Of a stretch of DNA of 64,000 nt, positions 56,351 to 64,000 are shown in pieces (the stretch's first letter is position 1; the number at the start of each line of letters is the position of its first letter). A program made the translations under genes and the position numbers. The stretch is from Melampsora larici-populina 98AG31 (lineage: Eukaryota; Basidiomycota; Pucciniomycetes; Pucciniales; Melampsoraceae), in NCBI RefSeq assembly GCF_000204055.1, contig NW_006768769.1, forward strand, positions 1,998,574-2,062,573, read 5' to 3'. The notes below the pieces were generated by a model. That model had not been told where the DNA came from, searched no databases, and worked only from the letters and a program-made list of their open reading frames with translations.

Positions 56351-58180
56351 TCACATTTGTTCCAAAAATTTATTCAGGTCCGCAGGTAAGTCAATCCTCA
56401 ACTTATTTTCCTGCCTCTTCCGTGAGATCTTTCCTCTAGAAAGAGCGTCAGCTGCGTTATCTGCTGACACTACTCTCTTTGCGGAAATTGCGTATTGTTT
56501 CCTTAGGAGCCGTTCTTGAATGTTCTTCCATTCGGCGTTAACTAAAGGATCTCTGGACTTCCCATTCACAATCGCGTTTTCTGCTACGGTGTTGTCGGTG
56601 AGTACCAAATAGTTCACTCCTTCAACGTTTTCCAAACTTTCTATCATTATGAGTCCTATTCTGATTGCTGCTGTTTCTGCCCATGCAATTCCTCGCCTAT
56701 CGCCATTCTTTTCTGGACTTTTCCACCCGGCTCGCAGCTTGAACTGAGCCCACCTCTTCCCTATGATCACCCCTATACCATACAAAGTGGATGCGTCCCC
56801 GACCCAACCCACATTTCGTACTTCCGGCTTTGGGATTACTCTTAAGGGGTCAGCCGTTTCTAACGTTTCTAACCAGATTTTCAAATCTTCTCGAACTTCT
56901 TGAGGTAAAGGTCTTAACGCATACTTATTTCCCCAGGTCTTCATCATCCGGTAAGTAGCTGAAGTGTAGACTCTCATTTGGGGGAATACAAAGGTAATGT
57001 GATTTAGTCTGCCTACCAAGACTTCGGTGTTCTTGAATGACTGTTTTTCTTGCCGTGCGTATTCTTCTATTTGATTCATTCTTAATTTGATTTTTTCCTC
57101 CGGTAATCTGACCGTTTTGTTTTCCCCGTTCCAAATAAAACCCAGGTATTTTTGTTCAGATTCGAACTCCCTCCATTTCTTTTCATTCGTTTCGACCCCC
57201 ATCTCTTGACTTGCCTCTGCAATCTGTCTCATCGTTGTCGGGTTGGATCCGTCGGCCGGTTTTACAAATAAGGTGTTGTCCACCCACCTGAAACCTTGCA
57301 GGAGGTTAAATTTGAGCATCATTATTTCTTTCCAGGATTCCGCAGCCTCGCCGAACGTTCCACAGCCTGCGATGCCTCCGAACTGAACCCTTGTGTCTAC
57401 GTACACTAAATTGTTAAAACCGAGGATCATCAAGAAGCACCACTGGTCCATTGCTACCGGTATCTGTCGGTAAGCTTTTGCCCAGTCAAAGACCCCCAAT
57501 ACAATCTTCCCTTCGTGAGTTGTAATGAACCAAGCTACCTTGCTAAAGTCGTCCCAGGTGGTTTCGAAGTCATCTTTGTCTACTCTAAAGTTGACTGATT
57601 CTATTTCGGGGTCATTTTTTGGGAATGACAGGTTGCTGATCGGTCTGAAAGACCCGTCGCCGTTAATGACGGCTCCGAGAGGATTCGTTCTGAAGAAACC
57701 CATTTTGTTGTAAGCTTCCTCCTTGGTCCAAGGACCGAACATCCTTCCTCTCCGTATTTCAGCATTGATATTTTTTTCTATTTTCTCCTTTGCCTGATAG
57801 GCTGACTTATGATTATCTGGGCAATAAAACTTTAAGCCTCTTACTTTTGCGTTCTTTATGCCTTGGTCAAAGCCATACTGGAAACCTCAAATGATTTTCT
57901 GGTATTTCCTTTCAAGACCGTAAGTTTGAAGTTCCTTACGCCACCTACCAATGTCCATCTCACAAGTAGGTTTGGTTGGCCACCTTCTGCCCTTATTAAA
58001 CCATTCCGAATCTGACCAAAATTCTGGTATTGGTGTCATCAGCGGTTGGTGAATGTATGCCCTTGATGCGGACGGAGTGTCTTTCACTATCTGGTACGGG
58101 TCTGCCTCACTTTCATCTATTTGTTCCTGGGTCACGGGCAAATAGGGTCTAGTCAAGGGCAAGGGGGAACTTAGGCACAT
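56351..58180 (-). pseudogene. DIRS-B reverse transcriptase-RNase H ORF
   Basis: The N-terminal part is 58180-57890 (acidic, ending ERKYQKII). It meets a TGA at about 57889-57887 and continues in the same frame (FQYGFDQGIKNAKVRG) into the 463-codon main ORF 57742-56351. RT motif A is LGVFDWAKAYRQIP and motif B FGGIAGCGTFG. Motif C reads FRWVDNTLFV, so the second catalytic Asp is Asn (GACAAC at about 57283), unlike FRWVDDNLFV in element A. RNase H has WVGDASTLYGIG, AWAETAAIRIG, LTDNT and SADNAADALSRG intact. The stop plus the Asp-to-Asn change suggest an inactive polymerase. Confidence 0.85.
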
Positions 58181-58297
58181 TGGGAACAGTTTTCAAGCAT
58201 GTTAGTACAGCTTCTTCCATTCTCATTTATTTTTTGGAATTTGTCATGAGATTTCATTTCAAATAATTCCACACCAGACGTTCCAGACTCTAGTAGC

Positions 58298-59722
58298 TTA
58301 CGCTTTCTTCCCTTTGACAGGGTTTCCGTGCTTGTCCCTCCTGTCCGGGCTCCTGCCTCTGTCTCTGTGACCTGCATATCTTTCTGAGTACCTGTCACTT
58401 GCGTAACGATCATCTTTCCTCCAATCGTTCCGTCTTCTCCCATTGTCGTTTTGGCCTTTGTAGTTGCCACCACCCCTTCCACCTTTCCCATTACCTTTGT
58501 ATGAGCTCGTGGACGCGTGGCGGTTCTCGGTTACGTTGTTTGATAAGGAGGTTGCAGAAGGTAAGTTGAACTTTGACTTGTTTGTCAAAGGGCATATGTT
58601 CGACTTTGGTTTCCCCGGAGCATAAGGATTTGTTTTGTAATGGCGCTCGTTGTAACTTTCAGCGGTTGTTTTTGCTTTGATTAACAGGGTCTCTTGAAGC
58701 TCGGCGTAATTACCAATAGATTTGTCGATTGTTTCGTGCATTACCCCTTGCCTTACCAGTCGGCAGTAGCGCAGGGCAACCATCCAACCGAAGTCCTTAC
58801 GTAGTTTCTTCACCACTGCTATGTGGCCTTCGAAGCGTTCTGCGACAGGTTTCCATCCGCATGTGATTAGGTGAGAACAGAACAGTTCCATACAATCGCT
58901 CCAAACTTCGAAATCGATCGTAAGTTCTTCTACAGGCGCCTCTCCCCCATAGATTCGGGCCTCTCCTGACTCCTTCTTATCCGACTTTGTGGTTCTAGTT
59001 GACCATGCTTTTTGGTCTTTCACGAGCCACTCTTTGTCAAACACCGTGAGTTGGATATAGGAAGATAGTCCTTTCAGAATGATCGTTAGGCCTGGTGACA
59101 GCGGGGCTAAGGATTCCGTCATTTGAGCGTTACCCCCCTTTAGGATTCTGCCGTTGTGAATGACGTCGCCATTAAGCATCTCTAAGGTTCCTTTTTTCGA
59201 AGACATGATTGCTAACACCTTGTCTGACTCCTCTTTTGATGCAGCACCTTCGAACCAGGTCGCCTTATCTTCACCAACCTCGGTTGTCGAGTTTTGAGCA
59301 AGCCCAGAGGGTGCCTGATTCATGGTTCTGTCCTTGGTAACCTGATGATGGACCTCCGGCATTGGTTGTGGTATTGGTTGTTTGGGTACCACCTGCTTTA
59401 CGAACGTTATTGACGGGATGCTAGATCGTGAGGTCTTGGTGCCTTCTTCGTCCAAGACGTAAGGATTGTCCTTCTTTTCTGCGACGCTGATTTTGTCCAA
59501 GACTTTTAACAGGGTGTTTGCTTCTCCGTCGTCTCCACAATCATACGCATCTTGGATTAGCTTTCCTAGCGTTTTCCGTCTGGACTCTGTTAACGTCACA
59601 CAGTGAACCGAACAATCAACCGTCCAAAGAGTTAGTGTTGTCTCTTGTTGATCCTCTGGTCTACGACAAATGGAATCGGTATTATTATTATGGACGTGAA
59701 CACCTATTGTAAGGCGGGTCAT
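58298..59722 (-). CDS. DIRS-B Gag main part
   Basis: A 474-codon open frame. The middle matches element A Gag (SSYIQLTVFDKEWLVKDQ; FGWMVALRYCRLVRQG; NPYAPG against NPYVQGG). The C-terminus is Gly/Arg/Asp-rich (GGRGGGNYKGQNDNGRRRND, repeated RYASDRYSERYAG), a nucleic-acid-binding type tail. The frame is open upstream of 59722, where a duplicated Pro/Ala-rich module (QAHNKVQPGP.., then QPDTASNSDP) is coded at about 59720-59830. A first exon at 60503-60150 probably joins it by splicing. Confidence 0.75.
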   Translation of the reverse strand: MTRLTIGVHVHNNNTDSICRRPEDQQETTLTLWTVDCSVHCVTLTESRRKTLGKLIQDAYDCGDDGEANTLLKVLDKISVAEKKDNPYVLDEEGTKTSRSSIPSITFVKQVVPKQPIPQPMPEVHHQVTKDRTMNQAPSGLAQNSTTEVGEDKATWFEGAASKEESDKVLAIMSSKKGTLEMLNGDVIHNGRILKGGNAQMTESLAPLSPGLTIILKGLSSYIQLTVFDKEWLVKDQKAWSTRTTKSDKKESGEARIYGGEAPVEELTIDFEVWSDCMELFCSHLITCGWKPVAERFEGHIAVVKKLRKDFGWMVALRYCRLVRQGVMHETIDKSIGNYAELQETLLIKAKTTAESYNERHYKTNPYAPGKPKSNICPLTNKSKFNLPSATSLSNNVTENRHASTSSYKGNGKGGRGGGNYKGQNDNGRRRNDWRKDDRYASDRYSERYAGHRDRGRSPDRRDKHGNPVKGKKA

Positions 59723-60149
59723 GGCTGGATCACTATTTGAAGCCGTGTCAGGCTGTTTTTTGGGACACCAATTGTAAGCCGGGCCTGGCTGGACCTTATT
59801 ATGAGCCTGGTCAGGCGTGCGTCCATTTCCCGATGTTTTCCCGACTTCGTCACTATATTCAGCAGACTTTGGAAGAACAACAAAGGGTAATTCACTCTTT
59901 TTTCGCTCTTGTGCGTCTTTTTACCTGATATGTTGGCATAGACTGCACGAGAGCTGACTTGATCCTCCTTATAGATGAATATGAGATCATGTAAACTATG
60001 GATTCAGACAAGATTGATGATGAAGCAAGAAGGGTTGGAGTGTATGGTATGGAAGGGGCGGACGTGTGTGACAGGATTGGGAGCAGGAGTAGATGAAGGT
60101 AAAGGTGTAACTGGGTATATGAAGAGAATCTCATTTCTGAATTTGCTAA

Positions 60150-60503
60150 CTCACCATCTTGGTTTATTTCCTCTTCACTACCTTCCTCCTCTTCCATCCT
60201 TCCCTCACTGCTTTGCTCTCCTATACCCCCCCATTCCTCCTCTTCTTCTTTCTCTTCTCCTTCTGGTTCATTCCTGTTTTCTCGATCTCTTCTTCTCATA
60301 TTCCTGGCGTCTCTAGTTCTTTTCAACCCTCTAGGACGACGAAAACCATTGGTAGGAGTCCTGCTCGCCAGCCTTCCATTAGCTCCTCTCTTTGGTGTTA
60401 AGAGGCGGTCCCCTGGCCTTATGCCTGTTGCCGCTGCATTTGCTCTTGTTAATCTTTGATTTAAGTTGTTTTCTGTTTGTTCGATTTGATTCATGAATGA
60501 CAT
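60150..60503 (-). CDS. DIRS-B gag, probable first exon
   Basis: Begins MSFMNQIEQTENNLNQRL, then a basic Arg-rich part, then a Glu-rich acidic stretch up to EEINQD, where a GGTGAGTTAG donor follows (about 60150). Read without splicing it runs on to 59892 through low-complexity Leu/Ser/Thr sequence that does not resemble Gag, so that ORF tail is probably intron. It matches in style the first exon of element A at 44203-44497. Confidence 0.45.
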
Positions 60504-60925
60504 TCTTTCAGTTCCTTTCTTTTGATTTGAGAATTCTTCTTTTTTAGAACTTGTTGTCTTTGATTTGTCTACTTTGTCAATTGTAATTTAAATAATAAAC
60601 AATCAGGCGAGAGAGAGTGTGAGCGTGAAAGAGATGGATAAAAGACCGTCTCAAGAGCGAAAAAGCAAGAGTAGAGGATTTCCTTTAGTGGAGGAAATTC
60701 GAGTGTACTTTGAGTCCACGTCTCATACTTTGCTTGTGACATGTGTAATCCATACCTGTCACCTCTTTTGTTCACGGCGTGTGGACACATTCACCAAAAC
60801 GTGCCTTATTTGGTGCTTTCCAAGGTAAGCTAGAAAAAACATCCTTTGATAAACAAAAACAACTTTTTTGTTTCTTTGAAAAATGATCCAAAAAAAGAAG
60901 AACCAACCAACATCTCATTTATTTT
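60504..60925. other. 5' leader of DIRS-B; no gene
   Basis: AT-rich directly upstream of the ATG, then a GAGAGAGAGTGTGAGCG stretch at about 60610. The left end of the element is not resolved. Confidence 0.35.
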
Positions 60926-60928
60926 GAT

Positions 60929-61110
60929 TTTCAACAAACATAGCTGCATATGCAGCCTTTTCAATATCTTTAGACATGAAGAATGGGATTAGAAATATTG
61001 ATGGAACATCTCTCATCAGCGCTAGGAAAGCTAGTTCAATGCATGTGATGCCACCTCTTTTCTTAAATCCGTCTTCTAGTGTGTAATTGTAGGTGCAAAA
61101 TGATACTGAA
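60929..61110 (-). other. Small unrecognised exon-like fragment
   Basis: A frame of about 60 codons ends MSKDIEKAAYAAMFVENQNK before a stop; upstream it has GGITCIELAFLALMRDVPS. It reads like the C-terminal exon of a protein, but I cannot name it. It lies directly downstream of the P4-ATPase fragment. Confidence 0.3.
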
Positions 61111-61189
61111 GTTGAAAATAGACAATCAGGTCAAATTTCTCAAAATGTTGTTGAAACCAGTCTGATCTTATCATCTCATCATCCTGAAT

Positions 61190-62020
61190 TCCCATCTAAT
61201 CATTCTATGGATCAACTCCCACCGTGATCCTCCACCTGATCTTGAAACGTCTACATTTCTCTGATCTCCTAATCTTGTACAAGGTGAATTATTCACACTG
61301 TTATCTAACATATGTCTTCAATAATCTTTGAAACAATATTTGCCTCCTGTTACACATAAAATAAAAGGTAATGGCAACATGGCCACTTGAGGTGTGGCGG
61401 CTCCAAAGATGACCAATATAAGAAAATAGATGTTGCCTATGTTTTGAAATTGTTCAAAGAGATTCTATTAAAAATGAATTTAAAGATCAGTTTGACGGAA
61501 AAAGATGGTTTAGATTTATAGTCAAGACGCAAGGAAATCATGTACCTTTGGTGAGAATGAGATGATTGTATATATTCAGTAGCTAATGGATCACCATTTC
61601 TATCAATCTGACCAGTAGATAAACCCAAGTTAACATAGATCAGTCTTATTTAATTCAAAAAAACAACAACTGCTCTTGGAGTTTGACTTATCAGATTTTG
61701 TTTTTTATTTTTTAAGACCAGTTGTAGGAGAATTGTCTAATTATTTTGAATCTTGGGTATGTTCATCTTTGCCTTAGTTATAGGAGGTAATGGAGGTAAT
61801 TCAGTTTTTGAATAAGATTTTCTCATATGATTTGAATTAGCAGTTGGAGGTGTAAATTGTCTTCAAAGTCATTCACATATTCCTAATGGATCTTCACTTG
61901 ATGATTGACCCAAGCTTTTTTTAGCTTTCCTTTTACAATAATCTTCCGAGATTGCTTTATGAATCTGTAGAGTATCCTTGAGTCGATTTGGGAAAAGTTT
62001 AAATTGATTTGGAATCTGCA
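61190..62020 (-). pseudogene. P4-type ATPase (phospholipid flippase, Dnf-like) N-terminal fragment
   Basis: Minus-strand pieces: a low-complexity head (about 61850-61740), STGQIDRNGDPLATEYIQ (about 61620-61560), then NLFEQFQNIGNIYFLILVIF and GAATPQVAMLPLPFILCVTG (about 61455-61345), followed by RHMLDNSVNNSPCTRL. These are the first transmembrane region and the start of the actuator domain of Dnf-type flippases, which move phosphatidylserine/ethanolamine across membranes. The usual IKDGIEDWRRH is changed and interrupted by a stop (GGKYCFKDY then TAG/TGA), and the catalytic DKTG part is absent. It is a truncated pseudogene. Confidence 0.65.
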
Positions 62021-62698
62021 AGTTTAGCTGAAGGTGAAGGAGGCGATCAGCATTCTAGTACCTTTGAAGCCATACCAAGGGATGCGGTGATTTTCTCAAA
62101 ATCATTGAAAAAGAGGAAAACTATGAGATAGTCAGACCTCAATGAGTGGGTTATTTTGAATCAAAGTTATAAATTTCTTTGACAAACCAAGTTTATGTAT
62201 CCGTTGAGCACTTCAAAATCACCCATTACGTGTCATCCATTTCATCATTGTCATTGTCTCATCTTCACTCCTTGATCCAAATACATGAGGTATTTTGAGG
62301 GTAGTGTTTGCTGCGGGTACAGGTGGTAGACTTCAAATTCAATTTGAAAGTGTTGGAACATGTTGGTTTGAAGGGTTATTTGGATCTGGATCACTTGAAT
62401 CAGATTGATTATCTAGGTTTAGTTGAGTGACTATGTACTGGTTGTGTAATAGGAATAATTGAAGCTCAGGCTTGAGAATTATTGGGATGACTGTTCAAGA
62501 CGTACAGGATTGAGACTATAAAGGGTTGATTGAAGGATGAGTGGGACAAAATGTCCTGCATGTGGTACTACATTATGGTTATGAAGAGTTACATATGTTG
62601 ACATTTCCCCGCGTGGAACACCAAAGTTAAAATAGGCTTCTTAAAAGTTTCCTGAGCAGAATTGCTATTGAATGAGGAGTTCAGCTGGAGCTGAGAGC
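62021..62698. other. No recognisable gene
   Basis: AT-rich with no open frame of note. It could contain more of the decayed P4-ATPase head, but no motif was found. Confidence 0.35.
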
Positions 62699-62749
62699 TC
62701 AAACATGGCCCAGCTCACTGATGAGATGTGCAACTAAGGACTGGCTAGG

Positions 62750-63697
62750 GATTGGACACACAAAAGCAGGTGGGATTGGAGACTTTTTGGGCACAATTGC
62801 AAGGCTTTCAACCCCCCTTGACGTTGAGGGGGGATCTGGCGGTCCTTGTGCTATATAACTACACCCACAGTGCTCAATTGTCATGTTTAAAACACACTCA
62901 GATTCAAAACAGAAGTGAGGCAGAACAAGAGCAAGTTCTCAATCTACCTACTTCAATTGTAGCATTTGAAGAGGACATTGCTGCCGTGGTTGCAGAATGA
63001 GGTGACAAGGAGTTTTGGACTTTAAAAGCAGCCTTGGGTGAGTTTCTCATATTACGTTGCTTTTGTACAAAGACATCATCTTACCAAGTTGCTTCTGCAG
63101 ACAATACGGCCGGGGCACTCATCTAAGTCCGCATGGCAAAACAAAAGCTATACAAAGCTAAAGTGGGAATTCTGGAGGCACAAAAGCAATGAGAAAAGTA
63201 CGGTCAAGGTATGTATAATCTGGCTCATGCTCTCAAAATCGGAAATTCTATAGTCTTATTAAATCAATATAATTGGATTATTGTATTTCATGATGGGCAG
63301 GAACTTGCGCACAACAAAGTTTGAAGCAATTAATGAGAAATAAACACAACCTATTCAAACAAAAGTTTGAATCATTCAAATGACAAGTGCCAAAACACAA
63401 TTCTATTCAACCCCTGAGTCACAATATACTATGTCCAACCTATGACAAGGCCAAGTCAATGCGGATTGAGGGCCCACTTTGGGATATGGGTTCACTCTTG
63501 CATCCTACAGAGGCTTGGGGAGTGGACCCAGGAACCAAGGAGGTATCCAAGCCTTTTTAACACACAAAAGCTCCACCAAGGAGCTTTGTCAGATCAGCGG
63601 CAAAATTCGACAAAAGATGATATTTGCATTGAAAACAGATGAGAGATTTGATCGTCTTTGGGGATTGTCTGTTAAAGGTATGTATCATAACTTTTAA
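62750..63697 (+). pseudogene. KDZ-like transposase C-terminal fragment
   Basis: Coding pieces in shifting frames: VLNLPTSIVAFEEDIAAVVAE (to 63000), MAKQKLYKAKVGILEAQKQ (about 63133-63190), an intron-like gap, then GGIQAFLTHKSSTKELCQIS and ALKTDERFDRLWGLSVKG (63545-63680). The late segment resembles the C-terminal region of KDZ (Kyakuja-Dileera-Zisupton) transposases of basidiomycetes, where a GIQAFL-type motif precedes a helical repeat. The catalytic Asp/Glu region is missing. Stops at 62998 and in the repeated frames show decay. Assignment is tentative. Confidence 0.4.
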
Positions 63698-64000
63698 ACA
63701 AAGGAAGGGTTCAAAAACAAAACCGGTCAAAATCGACCGAAGTCTCCGCACACCAGCCAAATGAGTATCAGACCTGAGGAAGAAACCTGTCCCATCTTCA
63801 CATCCATCTTCACATTTGCACATCCCAACTACAAGCTCAAACATTAGCAAAAACCAATCTCCATGCCGCCTTTTTCAAACCAAATCAATATTTTAGACGC
63901 CCTACGGCCTTGTCTCCAGGGTGATTCCGCAAATCCTTGTCAATTGGCATGGCACCACGTAGCGCAATCCATGTCTATACATCACCCCATGCAAACCTTG
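63698..64000. other. No gene seen to the window end
   Basis: Mixed-composition DNA. A short minus-strand ORF (63557-63850) has no motif. A leader-like stretch from 63864 on may begin a new gene outside the window. Confidence 0.3.

Larger units (their letters stand above)
54969..60503 (-). mobile_element. DIRS/Ngaro-type tyrosine-recombinase retroelement B
   Basis: Minus strand order gag (60503-58298), RT-RNase H (58180-56351), tyrosine recombinase (56060-54969). It has the same architecture as element A in the opposite direction, but the proteins are clearly diverged, so it belongs to another lineage rather than being a recent copy. The recombinase does not overlap the RT ORF (290-bp gap) and has no intron. 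Confidence 0.85.

Overview
The window looks like a repeat-dominated stretch of a basidiomycete genome, most likely a rust fungus (Pucciniales) or close relative. The reasons are: short GT..AG introns of about 50-90 bp in nearly every gene; AT-rich intergenic DNA; basidiomycete-style transposon families (Plavaka/CMC, KDZ-like, hAT, Helitron, DIRS/Ngaro-type tyrosine-recombinase retroelements); and the few cellular genes, which are fungal (mitochondrial ribosomal protein uL13m, FOL1, FOX2, a P4-ATPase, a MIP-like channel). The assignment to rusts is inference from gene style. No rRNA gene, CRISPR array or tRNA was found.

Layout. 1-1.76 kb: decayed multi-exon gene of an unrecognised family. 2.26-3.63 kb plus 15.19-15.37 kb: one DIRS-type element (DIRS-C) cut in two by an 11.55 kb block (3626-15180) with hAT-like inverted ends. 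The block holds a BED-finger hAT N-terminal fragment, a decayed Plavaka transposase, another unrecognised multi-exon gene and a hAT transposase core. 15.9-18 kb: minus-strand LTR-retrotransposon gag with its primer-binding site and LTR, the LTR carrying a Harbinger-like MITE. 18.8-21.55 kb: a second hAT gene interrupted by a TA-type MITE and a 763-bp CACTA-type element. 22.5-28.07 kb: decayed Helitron (zinc-binding head, HUH Rep, Pif1-like helicase) with an unrecognised upstream gene. 28.8-30.6 kb: MITE and a decayed minus-strand gene. 31.0-31.56 kb: three tandem 178-bp repeats.

32.5-42.7 kb is the most unusual part. Two 1953-bp copies of a segment with an apparently complete uL13m gene lie 5704 bp apart, without indels and with about a dozen substitutions. 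Both begin with the same 41-bp hairpin-containing sequence, which occurs again in inverted orientation at 42620-42660. Interval 38271-42660 is therefore bounded by inverted repeats and carries uL13m plus a FOL1 pseudogene. Between the two copies sit a MIP-like gene and a FOX2 pseudogene fragment. This reads as a gene-carrying transposon and a truncated relative.

44.2-50.7 kb (+) and 54.97-60.5 kb (-) are two long DIRS/Ngaro-type retroelements facing each other, each with gag, RT-RNase H and tyrosine recombinase. The first contains a solo LTR with a 5-bp target duplication. A related LTR with an adjacent polypurine tract lies between them. 60.9-62.5 kb holds a P4-ATPase N-terminal fragment and 62.7-63.7 kb a KDZ-like transposase fragment.

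Almost all genes are transposon genes at different stages of decay. The layering gives relative ages: DIRS-C is older than the hAT block, DIRS-A older than its solo LTR, and the second hAT gene older than the elements in it.
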